From Sphingobium sp. (GTDB lineage: Bacteria; Pseudomonadota; Alphaproteobacteria; Sphingomonadales; Sphingomonadaceae): a stretch of DNA of 64,000 nucleotides. The notes under the pieces are model-generated. The model made no database searches, was not told the DNA's origin, and saw nothing but the letters and a program-made list of their open reading frames with translations. Below are positions 1-10,617 of the stretch, in pieces; position 1 is the first letter of the stretch, and every line of letters starts with the position of its first letter. Made by a program: the position numbers and the translations under genes. Location of the stretch: the NCBI GenBank assembly GCA_017744605.1, contig JAGIAZ010000011.1:1-64000 (forward strand). The letters are read 5' to 3'.

Positions 1-1681
1 GCTCGTGACCGCGAACAATCTGCTGCAGATGTTCTTCGGGTGGGAAGGCGTGGGCCTCGCATCCTATCTGCTCATCGGTTTCTGGTTCAAGAAACCGTCG
101 GCATGCGCCGCCGCAATCAAGGCCTTCGTCGTCAACCGCGTCGGCGATCTCGGCTTCATGATGGGCATTTTCGGCGTCTACCTGGTCTTCGACACGATCA
201 GCATCCCGGACATCCTCAATGCCGCGCCGGCCATGGCCGGCTCGACCATCGGGTTCCTGGGCTATCGCGTCGACACGATGACCGTGCTCTGCCTGCTGCT
301 GTTCCTCGGCGCGATGGGCAAGTCGGCGCAGCTGGGCCTCCACACCTGGCTTCCGGACGCGATGGAAGGCCCGACCCCGGTCTCCGCGCTCATCCATGCC
401 GCGACCATGGTCACGGCCGGCGTGTTCATGGTCTGCCGCCTGTCGCCTTTGTTCGAGACGAGCCACGTCGCCATGTCGGTGGTGACGATCGTGGGCGCCG
501 CGACCTGCATCTTCGCCGCGACCATCGGCACGGTGCAGAACGACATCAAGCGCGTCATCGCCTATTCGACCTGCTCGCAGCTGGGCTACATGTTCTTCGC
601 GGCCGGTGTCGGCGCTTATGGCGCCGCGATGTTCCACCTGCTGACGCACGCCTTTTTCAAGGCGCTGCTGTTCCTCGGCGCCGGCTCGGTCATCCATGCC
701 ATGCACCACGAGCAGGACATGCGTTACTATGGCGGCCTGCGGAAACAGATTCCGTGGACCTTCTGGACGATGCTGGCCGGCACCCTTGCCATCACCGGCG
801 TCGGCATTCCCGGCACCGAGATCGGCTTTGCGGGCTTCTTCTCCAAGGACGCGATCCTCGAGAGCGCCTATGCGGCCGGCGGCCATGGCACCGGCGCCTT
901 CTATGTCGGCGTGTTCGCTGCGCTGCTGACCAGCTTCTACTCCTGGCGCCTGATGTTCCTGACCTTCTGGACCAAGCCGCGCTGGGCGGGCAGCGAGCAT
1001 ATCCAGCACGCGGTTCACGGCGATCATCACGATCACCCCGATGAAGAGCATGCCGGCCATGATGACGATCATGCGCATGGTCACGGCCACAGCCATGCCA
1101 TCGAGGGCACCGCGGGCTATCATCCCCATGAAAGCCCGTGGACGATGCGCGCGCCGCTCCTGCTGCTCAGCATCGGTGCCGTGTTCGGCGGTTTCGCCTT
1201 CTTCACCCAGTTCGTCAGCCCCGAGGGCGGTGCGCATTTCTGGGAAGCGAGCACGCTGTTCTTCAACGAGCATCTGATGCATGCGAGCCACCAGGTTCCG
1301 CTGGCCGTGAAGCTGGCGCCCGGCGGCGTGATGCTGCTCGGCCTGTTCATCGCCTGGATGAGCTATATCCGCCATCCGGACTGGCCGCGGCGTTTCGTCG
1401 GGCAGTTCGAGCTGCTCTACGACTTCCTGCTCCACAAATGGTATGTCGATGAGCTCTACGATCTCATCTTCGTCCGTCCTGCCTTCGCGCTCGGCCGTCT
1501 GTTCTGGAAGGGCGGCGACCAGGGCACGATCGACCGCTTCGGTCCCAACGGGCTGGCCTGGGTCGTCGTCATGGGCGGCAAGTTCACGCGCCGGCTCCAG
1601 TCGGGCTATCTCTATTCCTACGCGCTGGTGATGCTGATCGGTCTCGCAGCGGCTGCAACCTGGGCGATCATGCCACAATGA
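1..1681 (+). CDS. nuoL: NADH-quinone oxidoreductase subunit L (5' end missing)
   Basis: This is the antiporter-like membrane subunit of respiratory complex I, which couples NADH:quinone electron transfer to proton pumping. The frame is open from the window edge, and the first visible residues ([20 protein letters not shown]) are internal to the family, so the true start lies outside. Conserved signatures visible are [31 protein letters not shown] and FSKDAILE. Multiple membrane segments and the long C-terminal lateral-helix region are present. A loop near visible residues 335-375 is packed with His and Asp. The stop overlaps the nuoM start (ATGA), which indicates translational coupling in the nuo operon. 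Confidence 0.97.
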   Translation, partial: LVTANNLLQMFFGWEGVGLASYLLIGFWFKKPSACAAAIKAFVVNRVGDLGFMMGIFGVYLVFDTISIPDILNAAPAMAGSTIGFLGYRVDTMTVLCLLLFLGAMGKSAQLGLHTWLPDAMEGPTPVSALIHAATMVTAGVFMVCRLSPLFETSHVAMSVVTIVGAATCIFAATIGTVQNDIKRVIAYSTCSQLGYMFFAAGVGAYGAAMFHLLTHAFFKALLFLGAGSVIHAMHHEQDMRYYGGLRKQIPWTFWTMLAGTLAITGVGIPGTEIGFAGFFSKDAILESAYAAGGHGTGAFYVGVFAALLTSFYSWRLMFLTFWTKPRWAGSEHIQHAVHGDHHDHPDEEHAGHDDDHAHGHGHSHAIEGTAGYHPHESPWTMRAPLLLLSIGAVFGGFAFFTQFVSPEGGAHFWEASTLFFNEHLMHASHQVPLAVKLAPGGVMLLGLFIAWMSYIRHPDWPRRFVGQFELLYDFLLHKWYVDELYDLIFVRPAFALGRLFWKGGDQGTIDRFGPNGLAWVVVMGGKFTRRLQSGYLYSYALVMLIGLAAAATWAIMPQ

Positions 1682-3252
1682 ACCAGCTCGACTTCCCCAT
1701 CCTTTCGCTCATGCTCGCGGTGCCGATGTTCGGCGCCATTGCATGCCTGTTCGTGTCCGCACAGCAGGCGCGCTGGATCGCGCTGGGTGCGACGCTCGTC
1801 GATCTTGTACTCGGCATCGTGATCTGGAAGGCGTTCGACCAGGCGCCCGGCGCGCCGGAATGGCAGTTCACCGAATATGCGCCGATCTTCGGCCGTTTCG
1901 CCTGGGCGATGGGCATTGACGGCATCGCGCTGATGCTGATCGCGCTGACGGTCTTCCTGATGCCGATCTGCATTCTCGCGAGCTGGGAAGCGATCGAGAA
2001 GCGCGTCGGCGAATATATGGCGGCCTTTCTGTTCATGGAGACGCTGATGATCGGCGTCTTCACGGCGCAGGACATCTTCCTCTTCTACATCTTCTTCGAA
2101 GCCGGCCTCATCCCGATGTACCTGATCATCGGCATCTGGGGCGGTGTCGACCGCATCTATGCGAGCTACAAGTTCTTCCTCTACACGCTGCTTGGCTCGG
2201 TGCTGATGCTGATCGCCATGCTGTGGATGGTTCAGGAAGCCGGCTCGACCAGCATTCCCGTGCTGATGGCCTACGACTTCCCGGTTGCGGCGCAATATTG
2301 GCTCTGGCTCGCCTTCTTCGCGAGCTTCGCGGTCAAGATGCCGATGTGGCCAGTGCACACCTGGCTGCCCGACGCGCACGTGCAGGCGCCGACGGCGGGC
2401 TCGGTCATTCTGGCCGGCGTGTTGCTGAAGATGGGTGGCTACGGCTTCATCCGCTTCTCGCTGCCGATGTTCCCGGAAGCCTCGGCGCATTTCGCGTGGC
2501 TGGTCTTCGGCCTGTCGATGGTCGCGGTGGTCTACACCAGCCTCGTCGCTCTCGTGCAGAACGACATGAAGAAGCTCATCGCTTATTCGTCGGTCGCGCA
2601 CATGGCGATCGTCACGGTCGGCCTGTTCGCCTTCAACCAGCAGGGCCTCGAAGGCGCGATGATGGTCATGCTGGGCCACGGCCTCGTGTCGGGCGCCCTG
2701 TTCCTCTGCGTCGGCGTCATCTACGATCGACTGCACACCCGCGAGATCGACCGTTACGGCGGCCTTGCGATCAACATGCCGCGCTATGCGCTGCTGTTCA
2801 TGCTCTTTACCATGGCTTCGGTGGGCCTGCCGGGCACGTCCAACTTCGTCGGCGAATTGCTCGCGCTGATGGGCGTCTACCAGGCGTCCAGCTGGGTGGC
2901 GCTGGTCAGCACCACCGGCATCATCCTGGGTGCCGCTTACATGCTCTATCTCTATCGCCGCGTCGTGTTCGGCGATCTCGTCAAGGACGACGTCCGCGCC
3001 ATGCCCGATCTCAACAGCCGCGAACTTGTCATGCTGGTGCCGATCGGCCTCGCCGTGCTGTGGATGGGCGTCTATCCCGAAAGCTTCCTCGCGCCGATGC
3101 GCGCCAATGTCGCGAGCATCGTCGCGCGCACCGAGCGCGCCCGTCCGGAAGGCGACGCGCGCCTCGCCATGGGCAAGGCCAGCGACATTGCGGCGCATGC
3201 CGAGCATCGTGAGGCTGCCCGCGGCGAAGCCCAGCACGGGGAGGCGCACTGA
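1678..3252 (+). CDS. nuoM: NADH-quinone oxidoreductase subunit M
   Basis: This is a complex I antiporter-like proton-pumping subunit of 524 residues, normal for the family. It is almost entirely hydrophobic. It carries the family motifs [40 protein letters not shown] and [13 protein letters not shown], with the conserved Glu and Lys of the pumping channel. The ATG overlaps the nuoL stop by four bases, and its own stop shares one base with the nuoN start. The last roughly 40 residues form a charged Ala/Glu/His-rich tail that is probably cytoplasmic. Confidence 0.98.
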   Translation: MNQLDFPILSLMLAVPMFGAIACLFVSAQQARWIALGATLVDLVLGIVIWKAFDQAPGAPEWQFTEYAPIFGRFAWAMGIDGIALMLIALTVFLMPICILASWEAIEKRVGEYMAAFLFMETLMIGVFTAQDIFLFYIFFEAGLIPMYLIIGIWGGVDRIYASYKFFLYTLLGSVLMLIAMLWMVQEAGSTSIPVLMAYDFPVAAQYWLWLAFFASFAVKMPMWPVHTWLPDAHVQAPTAGSVILAGVLLKMGGYGFIRFSLPMFPEASAHFAWLVFGLSMVAVVYTSLVALVQNDMKKLIAYSSVAHMAIVTVGLFAFNQQGLEGAMMVMLGHGLVSGALFLCVGVIYDRLHTREIDRYGGLAINMPRYALLFMLFTMASVGLPGTSNFVGELLALMGVYQASSWVALVSTTGIILGAAYMLYLYRRVVFGDLVKDDVRAMPDLNSRELVMLVPIGLAVLWMGVYPESFLAPMRANVASIVARTERARPEGDARLAMGKASDIAAHAEHREAARGEAQHGEAH

Positions 3253-4691
3253 TGTACGATTCGCATATCCTCGCCGCCATCTTCCCCGAGATACTGCTCT
3301 CGGTCGCGGCGCTCATCCTCATGCTGATCGCTGCCTATGCCGGCGACAAGTCGATCCGCGTTGTGAACTGGATCGCCGTCTTTGCGCTGGTGCTGGCCGG
3401 CGCCCATGCCGGGTATCCGGACACGCACAGCAATGTCGAGATTTTCTCTGGTCTTTATCGAGCCGATGCCTTCGCGGCCTTCGCCAAGGTGCTCATCTTC
3501 GGTGCCGCCGCAGCCTGTCTCATCCTCACGCCGCGCTTCTTCGAGCGGGAAGGGGGCTGCCGCGCCGAATATCCGGTGCTGGTGCTGCTCGCCGCCATCG
3601 GCATGTCGATCATGGTCTCGGCCGTCGATTTCGTGACGCTCTATGTGGGGCTCGAGCTGAACAGCCTTGCCGCCTATGTGCTCGCGAGCTTCATGCGCCG
3701 TGACGTGCGCTCGGCTGAAGCGGGCTTGAAATATTTCGTTCTGGGCGGCCTTGCCAGCGGTATCCTGCTCTATGGCATGTCGCTGCTCTATGGGTTCTCC
3801 GGCACGACCAGCTTCGCCGGCGTCGCGGAAGCCATGTCCGCCGGTATGAGCAAGGGCCAGATCTTCGGCCTCGTCTTCATGCTCGCCGGTCTCGCGTTCA
3901 AGATCAGCGCCGTGCCGTTCCACATGTGGACGCCGGACGTCTATGAAGGCGCGCCGACGCCTGTCACGGCCTTCTTCGCCAGCGCCCCCAAGGTCGCGGC
4001 ACTGGCGCTCACCACGCGCGTCGCCGTCGTCGCCATGGGCCCGAGCGGCCATAGCTGGCAGCAGATCGTGGTCTTCCTGGCGCTCGCCTCGATCGTGCTG
4101 GGCGCGGTCGCAGCGATCAACCAGAGCAATATGAAACGCCTGCTCGCTTATTCGTCGATCAACAATGTCGGCTTCGCGCTGATTGGCCTCGCGGCCGGCA
4201 CGCCTGCCGGCGTCGCGGCGCTGATGAGCTATCTCGCCATCTATATCGTCATGACCGTCGGCAGCTTCGCCTGCATCCTGCAGATGAAGGATGAGGACGG
4301 TAACGCGGTCGAGAGCATTTCCAGCCTTTCCGGCCTGTCGCAGGTGCGGCCCGGTCTCGCCGCCGCGCTCGCCATTTTCATGTTCAGTCTCGCCGGCATC
4401 CCCCCGCTGTTCGGTTTCTGGGCCAAGTTCCTGGTGTTCGATGCCGCCGTCGGCGCGCATCTGACGCTGCTTGCGGCGCTCGGTATTGCGGCATCGGTGA
4501 TCGGCGCCTTCTATTATCTGAAGATCATCAAGACGATGTACTTCGATGCGCCCTCCGGTGAGCTGGCGCGGGGCCGCAGTCCTGTCGACTTCAGCATCAT
4601 CACCGCCTGTGCCGCGGTCATCCTGTTCGGCTATTTGCTGAACCCGCTGCTCGGTTCGGCCAGCGCGGCGGCGGCGGCATCGCTGTTCTGA
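3252..4691 (+). CDS. nuoN: NADH-quinone oxidoreductase subunit N
   Basis: This is the third antiporter-like subunit of the complex I membrane arm, 479 residues with many transmembrane helices. It has the family signatures VGLELNSLAAYVLASF (with the channel Glu), AEAGLKYFVLGGLASG, FHMWTPDVYEGAPTPVTAFF and LLAYSSINNVGFALIGLA. The start shares a base with the nuoM stop (TGATG). It is the last nuo gene; a REP-like palindrome separates it from birA, which may still be transcribed by readthrough. Confidence 0.98.
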   Translation: MYDSHILAAIFPEILLSVAALILMLIAAYAGDKSIRVVNWIAVFALVLAGAHAGYPDTHSNVEIFSGLYRADAFAAFAKVLIFGAAAACLILTPRFFEREGGCRAEYPVLVLLAAIGMSIMVSAVDFVTLYVGLELNSLAAYVLASFMRRDVRSAEAGLKYFVLGGLASGILLYGMSLLYGFSGTTSFAGVAEAMSAGMSKGQIFGLVFMLAGLAFKISAVPFHMWTPDVYEGAPTPVTAFFASAPKVAALALTTRVAVVAMGPSGHSWQQIVVFLALASIVLGAVAAINQSNMKRLLAYSSINNVGFALIGLAAGTPAGVAALMSYLAIYIVMTVGSFACILQMKDEDGNAVESISSLSGLSQVRPGLAAALAIFMFSLAGIPPLFGFWAKFLVFDAAVGAHLTLLAALGIAASVIGAFYYLKIIKTMYFDAPSGELARGRSPVDFSIITACAAVILFGYLLNPLLGSASAAAAASLF

Positions 4692-4707
4692 GCCGCAGGC
4701 CTTCGAC

Positions 4708-4785
4708 TGCTGCTGCGAAAGCAGGAATCCGGGGCGCGACGAGCACACAGCCATCTCGCCCCAGGCTCCTGCCTTTACAGGAGCA
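4708..4785. repeat. REP-like imperfect palindrome between nuoN and birA
   Basis: Bases 4708-4736 and 4757-4785 are imperfect inverted repeats (about 29 nt each, roughly two thirds identical with GGCAGGA/TCCTGCC-type cores), giving a long stem with a ~20-nt loop. No T-run follows, so a factor-independent terminator is unlikely. It resembles the dispersed intergenic palindromes found elsewhere in this window. Confidence 0.55.
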
Positions 4786-4794
4786 CTTTGTAGG

Positions 4795-5508
4795 ATGAGC
4801 TGCATCACGCTCATAGCTGAGACCGGTTCGACCAACGCCGATCTGGTCGAACTGGCCGGGCGGGGCTGGGATGAAGGACATTGGCTCCGGGCCGAACGGC
4901 AGACAGCCGGGCGCGGGCGCCTTGGGCGGGATTGGCAGGACGGCGCCGGCAATCTCCAGGCCTCGACATTGATCCGGCTGCGGACGAGCGATCCGCCTGT
5001 TTCAGGGCTGGGCTTGCTCATCGGCGTGGCGCTTCATGAGGCGCTGGCAAAGCTGGCACCGGACGCAGGCCTGATGCTCAAATGGCCGAACGACCTTGTG
5101 GTGGGGAGCGCCAAGCTTGCCGGCATCCTGCTGGAGCGGGTCGGCGATGCCGTGATCGTCGGCGTCGGCGTCAATATCGCCAGCGCGCCGCAGATCGAGG
5201 ACAGGGAGACCATTGCTCTCTCGGACCTGCCGGGCGGGCAGGGTATCGATGCGGTCCTTGTGGCCGAGGCGCTCGCCGCCAGCTTCGACGACTGGCTCGC
5301 CCGCTGGCGCAGCGAAGGCTTTGCGTCGGTCCGCACCGCCTGGCTTGCCGCCGCTCACCCTTACGGCACGCGGCTCTCCGCGCAGATCGGCACAGATTCC
5401 CGCCTCAAGGGCCGTTTTGAGGGTGTCGCGGAGGATGGCGCGCTGCTACTGGGACTGGACGACGGATCGACGCAGATCGTCCACAGCGGCGATGTCGGTT
5501 TCCTCTGA
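4795..5508 (+). CDS. birA: Biotin--[acetyl-CoA carboxylase] ligase
   Basis: This enzyme attaches biotin to the carboxyl carrier protein via biotinyl-AMP. At 237 residues it is the short form without an N-terminal HTH repressor domain, so it should not act as a transcription factor. Catalytic motifs visible are [11 protein letters not shown] (biotinyl-AMP binding loop), [17 protein letters not shown] (catalytic Lys) and GVGVNI. The start ATG at 4795 has an AGGAG about 11 nt upstream. It lies between the nuo operon and coaX, a common alphaproteobacterial order. Confidence 0.94.
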   Translation: MSCITLIAETGSTNADLVELAGRGWDEGHWLRAERQTAGRGRLGRDWQDGAGNLQASTLIRLRTSDPPVSGLGLLIGVALHEALAKLAPDAGLMLKWPNDLVVGSAKLAGILLERVGDAVIVGVGVNIASAPQIEDRETIALSDLPGGQGIDAVLVAEALAASFDDWLARWRSEGFASVRTAWLAAAHPYGTRLSAQIGTDSRLKGRFEGVAEDGALLLGLDDGSTQIVHSGDVGFL

Positions 5509-5545
5509 TCGCACGCGCCGCCACGCCATGAAGGACCAAGGGCAT

Positions 5546-6337
5546 ATGCTGCTCGCCATCGATGCCGGGAACACCAATGTCGTCTTCGCCCTGGTCGACC
5601 TGACCGACGGCGCGCGCGACATCCGCGCCCGTTGGCGCATCGCGACCGATCCGCGCCGCACGGGCGACGAATATGCCGTCTGGATCAACCAGCTGCTCAG
5701 CCTCGAAGGGCTCAGGATGAGCGACGTCGAGGCGGTCATCATCTCCACCGTGGTGCCGCGCGCACTCCACAATCTCGAGGTCCTTGCCCAGAAATATTTC
5801 AAGGTCGAGCCGCTCATCGCCGGGCGGCCGCCGGTCGAGTGGCACATCAACGTCGATGTGCCTATGCCGCAGACCCTGGGCACCGACCGAGCCGTCAACG
5901 CCATTGCCGCCCATGCCGCCTATGACGGCGACCTCATCGTGGTCGACTTCGGCACGGCGACGACGTTCGATCATATCGACTATTCGGGCGCCTATAAGGG
6001 CGGGATCATCGCGCCGGGCCTCAACCTCAGCCTCGATGCGTTGGTCAACAATGCCGCGAAGCTCCCCCGCATCGCCATTTCCGTGCCCGAGGACGGCAGC
6101 GTCATCGGGCGGACCACCGAGAGCCAGATGCTCATCGGCGTGTTCTGGGGCTATGTTGCGATGATCGAGGGTCTCGTCGCCCGAATGCGCCAGGAGATCG
6201 GGCGTCCCGCCAAGGTGATCTCGACCGGCGGCCTCGCCATCCTCTTCAACGAGAAGACCGACCTGTTCGACGCGATTGTGCCGGACCTCACGATCGATGG
6301 CCTCGCCATCCTCTACCAGCGGAGCCTCAAAGCCTGA
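5546..6337 (+). CDS. coaX: Type III pantothenate kinase
   Basis: This enzyme phosphorylates pantothenate in the first step of CoA synthesis. It is an acetate/sugar kinase-fold enzyme, 263 residues from the chosen start. Motifs are [11 protein letters not shown] (phosphate 1), ISTVVPRA, the [11 protein letters not shown] loop and [10 protein letters not shown] (phosphate 2). I chose the ATG at 5546 because [11 protein letters not shown] is the usual CoaX N-terminus and AAGGA lies 10 nt upstream; an in-frame ATG at 5528 would add six residues. Its stop overlaps the start of the RNase J gene. Confidence 0.95.
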   Translation: MLLAIDAGNTNVVFALVDLTDGARDIRARWRIATDPRRTGDEYAVWINQLLSLEGLRMSDVEAVIISTVVPRALHNLEVLAQKYFKVEPLIAGRPPVEWHINVDVPMPQTLGTDRAVNAIAAHAAYDGDLIVVDFGTATTFDHIDYSGAYKGGIIAPGLNLSLDALVNNAAKLPRIAISVPEDGSVIGRTTESQMLIGVFWGYVAMIEGLVARMRQEIGRPAKVISTGGLAILFNEKTDLFDAIVPDLTIDGLAILYQRSLKA

Positions 6338-7980
6338 TGATACCCGGCGACGAACTGCTTTTCCTGGCCCTGGGCGGGTCAGGCGAGATCGGCATGAATC
6401 TCAATCTCTATGGCTGCCGCGGCAAATGGGTGATGCTGGATCTGGGGGTGCTGTTCGGCGACGAGAATTGCCCGGGCGTGGACGTGGTGATGCCGGATGT
6501 CAGCTTCATCGAGGAGCATCGCGACGACCTGCTCGGCATCGTGCTGACCCATGGTCACGAGGACCATATCGGCGCCGTGCCTTATCTGGCGCTCGATCTC
6601 GGCGTGCCGCTTTATGCGACGCCGTTCACCGCGGGCCTCATCCGCGAGAAGCTGAACGAAGAAGGGCTCGCCGAAAAGATCGAGTTGAATGTGATCGAGG
6701 AGGAGGTGCCGTTCAGCCTCGGCGAATTCACCTTCCGCTACATCCCGCTCGCCCATTCGATCCCCGAGGGCAATGCGCTGCTCATGGAGACGCCGTTCGG
6801 CCGTATTTTCCATACCGGCGACTGGAAGCTGGACGACGATCCCTTGCTGGGCGTTCCCGCGACTGCCGACGAACTCACGGCGATCGGCGATGCCGGTGTG
6901 CTCGCTTTGGTCTGCGACAGCACCAACGTCTTCAACGAAAACCCGAGCGGATCGGAAGGATCGGTCAAGGCGGGTCTGCTGGAGGCGGTCAAGGGCGCGC
7001 ATGGCCGCGTGCTGGTCACCACCTTCGCGTCCAATGCCGCGCGGTTGCAAACCCTGGGGGAGGTCGCGCACGCCACGGGCCGCAAGCTCTGCCTCGCTGG
7101 GCGATCGCTCGACCGCATCGTCAAGATCGCGAAGGGCTGCGGCTATCTCGCCGACCTGCCGCCGCTGATCGACATGAACGACGTCATGGATATGCCCGCG
7201 CGTGACGTGATGATCATCGCGACAGGGGGGCAGGGTGAGCCGCGCGCCGCCCTCGCGCGCATCGCGTTCGACGCGCACCCCATCCAGATTGGCGCGGGCG
7301 ATGTCGTCATCTTCTCCTCCCGCCAGATACCCGGCAACGAGCAGGCCATCGGCCGCATCCAGAATGCGCTCGCGGCCAAGAATGTCCGCATGATCACCGA
7401 GCGGCAGAGCCATGTGCATGTGTCCGGTCATCCCGGCCGCCCCGAGCTCAAGGCCATGTATGGCTGGATCCGGCCGGACATCCTCGTGCCCGTCCATGGC
7501 GAGTTGCGCCACATGGCCGAGCAGGCGCGCTTCGGCCATGCGAACGGCATCAAGCGCACCATTGTCCAGGTGAACGGCGACGTCATCCGCCTTGCACCGG
7601 ACGGGCCCGAAAAGATCGCCGAAGTGCACGCCGGGCGCCTTGCCCTCGATGGCGATGTCATCCTGCCGGCCGACGGCCTCACGATGAACGACCGCCGCAA
7701 GCTCATGCAGCATGGTCATATCAGCGTCGGTTTCGCGCTCTCGGCCAAGCTGCAGATGACAGGCTGCGCCGATATCCGCATGAAAGGCGTTCCGGTCGAG
7801 GAGGATCTCGAGAGCTTCATGGAGGATGCGCATGAGGCCTTGTTCAATGCGCTCAAGACCGCGAGCCGCAAGGCGGACATCGAGGCGATCCGCGAGTCTG
7901 CGCGCTTGGCCGTGCGGCGGGTCGCGACGAGCTGGACGGGCAAGAAGCCAATCGTCGACGTGACGATCGTGCAGCTATAA
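6337..7980 (+). CDS. rnj: Ribonuclease J
   Basis: This is a metallo-beta-lactamase/beta-CASP ribonuclease with 5'-3' exo- and endonuclease activity in RNA processing and decay. It has 547 residues, typical for RNase J. The zinc motif LTHGHEDHIGAVPYL (HxHxDH), GDWKLDDDP, CDSTN, and the beta-CASP motifs around SHVHVSGHPGRPELK and PVHGE are all visible. The start overlaps the coaX stop (ATGA). The C-terminal ~80 residues form the usual small domain after the beta-CASP core. Confidence 0.96.
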   Translation: MIPGDELLFLALGGSGEIGMNLNLYGCRGKWVMLDLGVLFGDENCPGVDVVMPDVSFIEEHRDDLLGIVLTHGHEDHIGAVPYLALDLGVPLYATPFTAGLIREKLNEEGLAEKIELNVIEEEVPFSLGEFTFRYIPLAHSIPEGNALLMETPFGRIFHTGDWKLDDDPLLGVPATADELTAIGDAGVLALVCDSTNVFNENPSGSEGSVKAGLLEAVKGAHGRVLVTTFASNAARLQTLGEVAHATGRKLCLAGRSLDRIVKIAKGCGYLADLPPLIDMNDVMDMPARDVMIIATGGQGEPRAALARIAFDAHPIQIGAGDVVIFSSRQIPGNEQAIGRIQNALAAKNVRMITERQSHVHVSGHPGRPELKAMYGWIRPDILVPVHGELRHMAEQARFGHANGIKRTIVQVNGDVIRLAPDGPEKIAEVHAGRLALDGDVILPADGLTMNDRRKLMQHGHISVGFALSAKLQMTGCADIRMKGVPVEEDLESFMEDAHEALFNALKTASRKADIEAIRESARLAVRRVATSWTGKKPIVDVTIVQL

Positions 7981-7991
7981 GAGGCACGGTC

Positions 7992-8270
7992 ATGAGACCG
8001 CAGACGATCGCCGCCATCTATTTCCTGTTCTGGTTTCTGAGCCTGTTCCTCGTCCTGCCGTTCGAGGCGCGCATCAAACGCGATGTCGAGGTCGAGACGG
8101 TGCTGGGTCAGGCGGAAGGCGCGCCGCCGCATTTCAGCTTCTGGCGTGTCGTGCTGCGCACCTCGGTCGTCGCCGCGGGCCTGTTCCTGATCTTCTGGCT
8201 CAACTACAGCTATGAATGGGTCACCATCCATAGCTTCGACCGGTTCTTCGATCCGCCGCAAACGCGCTGA
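7992..8270 (+). CDS. DUF1467-type small membrane protein
   Basis: This 92-residue protein has two hydrophobic segments (near residues 6-22 and 53-72), separated by a charged stretch containing a PFEARI motif. That motif and the length match my recollection of the DUF1467 family in alphaproteobacteria, which often follows rnj. Its function is unknown. An AAGAGG ribosome site overlaps the rnj stop 8 nt upstream, so it is probably the last gene of the birA-coaX-rnj transcript. Confidence 0.72.
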   Translation: MRPQTIAAIYFLFWFLSLFLVLPFEARIKRDVEVETVLGQAEGAPPHFSFWRVVLRTSVVAAGLFLIFWLNYSYEWVTIHSFDRFFDPPQTR

Positions 8271-8279
8271 ATTGAGGGA

Positions 8280-10553
8280 TTAATTCCCCTTGAGGCGATC
8301 GCTTGCCTGGGCGAGCGCGACGTAGAGCTTGCCGAGATCGGACGAGAGCATCGTCACCGCGAGAGCGCTGCCGTCCTTCGCTTCGAGCACGCTCTTCAGC
8401 AATGTCTCGAAATCGTGGACATAGCGGTTTACATGCTCGGCGAAGTCGCGGTCTTCCTTGAAGATGCGCCGCACCGCCCGTGTGTCCGTGAAGTTCAGCA
8501 GCTTGACCGCGCGCCGCGCGAAGAGGCCCTGGTCGCCCTTGAGATAGGCGGTCCATTCGGCCTGGCTGATATCGTGGCCCAGCCATTTCGACACGTCGAT
8601 GGCGCGGCTGTTGAGCATCTCGATCAGCTCACTCGAGCGCTTGGTCAGCAGTTCGCGGTCCTGCGTTTCGGACGTCTTGGCCGAATTGGCCAGGCGGCGC
8701 TCCAACTGGTCGCTGGTCGCGTGCAGTGCCTTGAGCTGTGTGTCGAGCGCTGCAGCGGCTTCGTTGGCCGCCTTGACGGCCTGGTTTGCAGCGTCGGTCA
8801 GGCGTTCGAGCTGCTTGTCGACAGTCTCGGAGACGGCATTCTGCACCGCCGCGCTGCTCGCGTCGCTCAGCTTCGCGGCGGCCTGGGGGATGGCCTCCAT
8901 GATCGCGCTGCTGGCCTTGCTGGCAGCCGCGTCCGCAGTCTCGCGCACCCGCGTCAGCGCTTCGAGCATTTCCGGCCCGGCTTTGGCTGCCAGCGCCGAT
9001 GCGCTGTCGCTGACCTTGGCGATGGCATCGGCGAGCGCGTCCACCTGAATCCGTTGCTCGCCCAGCGCAGTCTGCGAGCGGGCTAGGGCGCCATCGAGCG
9101 TGGCGGCATGTTCTGCCGACAGCTTCGAGCTTTCCTCCAGGCGTCCCGCGACCGATTTTGCGACCGTGTCGATGCCCTCGATATCCGGTGTCGTCTCGGC
9201 AATCCGGGCGCGCAGAGCGGTGATACGGTCCTCGGCGCGCGCGATTGCGCCCGGCACGCTCTCATCCAGTTCGCGCACGCCCGAATCGAGGGCCAGCAAC
9301 AGGCCTTCGGCGCGCTTGATCAGCTGCTCGGAGCTTCGATCGCCGGCGGCCAGGGCGTCGGTCAGGCGCCGTGCCTCGACAGAGAGTTCCATCATCGCCG
9401 TGCCGAGCCGTTCGGTGCGGCCCAGCGCGGAGCTTTCGAGCGTATCGAATTGAGCGGCGAGCGCCTGCGCGCCCGCGGCGGCATGTTCCAGCCATGCGCC
9501 GCCCTTATCGGACTGCTGCGCGATCCGGCCGTCGAGCGTGGCCTCGATCTCCTTGCAATGCCCCAGGAAGCGGTCGAGCGAATGCTGTGCGCTCGTCTCC
9601 ATGCTGTCGCGGCTGCGCTCGACCAGTCGAGTCAGCGATTCGTGATGGCTTTCGATACGCTGCTCGGCGGCTTCGAGCACGGTGTTCACCCGGTCGAGCG
9701 TGAAATCGATCCGCGCGGAGCTCAACTCGGAGAGGCCCGCCAATTCCTCGCCGGCCGCGCGGGCGCCCTGGCGCATCTTGGCGAGCTTGTCGTTGATGCT
9801 GTCGCCCGCAGCGATCAATGCGTCGCGCGTCTCGCCGGCAGCCGCGGAAGCATCCTTGAGGCCGGTTTCGAGATAGGTGCTGCGCTCGCACAGCTCGACG
9901 CCGAGCCGGGCCAATGTTTCGGCCAACTCCGAGAGACGCTTCTCGACCCGGGGCGTCGTTTCATCGAATGCGTCCATGCGTTCGGTCAGGGCCGTCAGCG
10001 CCTCGATGGACGCCGCCGTCGTGCGGGCGAGGCTGTCGCCACGCTCGTCGATGGTCGTAACGGCGCTGAGCAGGGCGCCGGCCGAGCGGTCGGCGGCGGC
10101 GGTGTAGGCCTTGGTCTGGCTCAGCATCTGCGCATGCGCATCGGCAATGCGGGCCGCTGCCTGTGCCGCCTGGCTCGCAGCCTCGCGCGCTTCCTCATTG
10201 TCGAGCTTGCGGTCCGTTTCGTCGTTGTCCCAATGGCCCGCGAGCATCATCACGAAGATGGCGAGGCCCACGACCAGCACCAAAGGCGCCGACACGCGAA
10301 TGACGATATCGAGAAATGGCGCGATCAGGACGCCGATCGTGGGATCGAGGAAGCTCCACGCCACGATACCGAGCCAGGCGACGGCGGCAATCGCGAAAAT
10401 ACCTCGAATCAACCATTTGGCCCAGCGGCGGGGGCGCTTCACGTCGTGCGCCTCGGCGTCATGTTCGAGGTCGGGCAGGGACCGGCCAGTCTGGGCGTCA
10501 TCGTCGAATTCTGCCTCGCGATCACGCAGCCTGGATATCCATGACTGGCTCAT
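8280..10553 (-). CDS. Two-span membrane-anchored coiled-coil protein
   Basis: This 757-residue protein has an acidic N-terminus, then two hydrophobic spans at about residues 48-70 and 80-106. These are followed by ~530 residues of Ala/Glu/Arg/Leu-rich heptad-like sequence predicted to be coiled coil. A conserved-looking C-terminal globular block (about 640-757) contains KWLGHDISQAEWTAYLKGD and SDLGKLYVALAQASDRL. The layout (two N-terminal spans plus a large cytoplasmic coiled coil) resembles the Caulobacter pole-marking protein TipN and rhizobial kinesin-like proteins, but I cannot claim homology. It is convergent with the DUF1467 gene, with only 9 bp between stops. Confidence 0.75.
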   Translation of the reverse strand: MSQSWISRLRDREAEFDDDAQTGRSLPDLEHDAEAHDVKRPRRWAKWLIRGIFAIAAVAWLGIVAWSFLDPTIGVLIAPFLDIVIRVSAPLVLVVGLAIFVMMLAGHWDNDETDRKLDNEEAREAASQAAQAAARIADAHAQMLSQTKAYTAAADRSAGALLSAVTTIDERGDSLARTTAASIEALTALTERMDAFDETTPRVEKRLSELAETLARLGVELCERSTYLETGLKDASAAAGETRDALIAAGDSINDKLAKMRQGARAAGEELAGLSELSSARIDFTLDRVNTVLEAAEQRIESHHESLTRLVERSRDSMETSAQHSLDRFLGHCKEIEATLDGRIAQQSDKGGAWLEHAAAGAQALAAQFDTLESSALGRTERLGTAMMELSVEARRLTDALAAGDRSSEQLIKRAEGLLLALDSGVRELDESVPGAIARAEDRITALRARIAETTPDIEGIDTVAKSVAGRLEESSKLSAEHAATLDGALARSQTALGEQRIQVDALADAIAKVSDSASALAAKAGPEMLEALTRVRETADAAASKASSAIMEAIPQAAAKLSDASSAAVQNAVSETVDKQLERLTDAANQAVKAANEAAAALDTQLKALHATSDQLERRLANSAKTSETQDRELLTKRSSELIEMLNSRAIDVSKWLGHDISQAEWTAYLKGDQGLFARRAVKLLNFTDTRAVRRIFKEDRDFAEHVNRYVHDFETLLKSVLEAKDGSALAVTMLSSDLGKLYVALAQASDRLKGN

Positions 10554-10617
10554 TCTGGCACGCTTCCTTTAGTTTACCCGCCTCGCGGCGTCGCAAAGTA
10601 ACCTTTCCGGTTCAAAT

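Noticed and set aside
1618-3249. Long antisense open frame opposite nuoM (543 codons)
   Set aside because: The product is low-complexity His/Arg/Asp-rich and matches no family. It is a by-product of GC-rich codon bias in nuoM.
3072-5021. 649-codon antisense frame spanning nuoM, nuoN and birA
   Set aside because: It crosses several genuine genes on the other strand and has Arg/Glu-rich nonsense composition.
9108-10544. 478-codon frame opposite the coiled-coil gene
   Set aside because: No recognisable motif. The minus-strand frame has membrane spans, heptads and a conserved-looking C-terminus.
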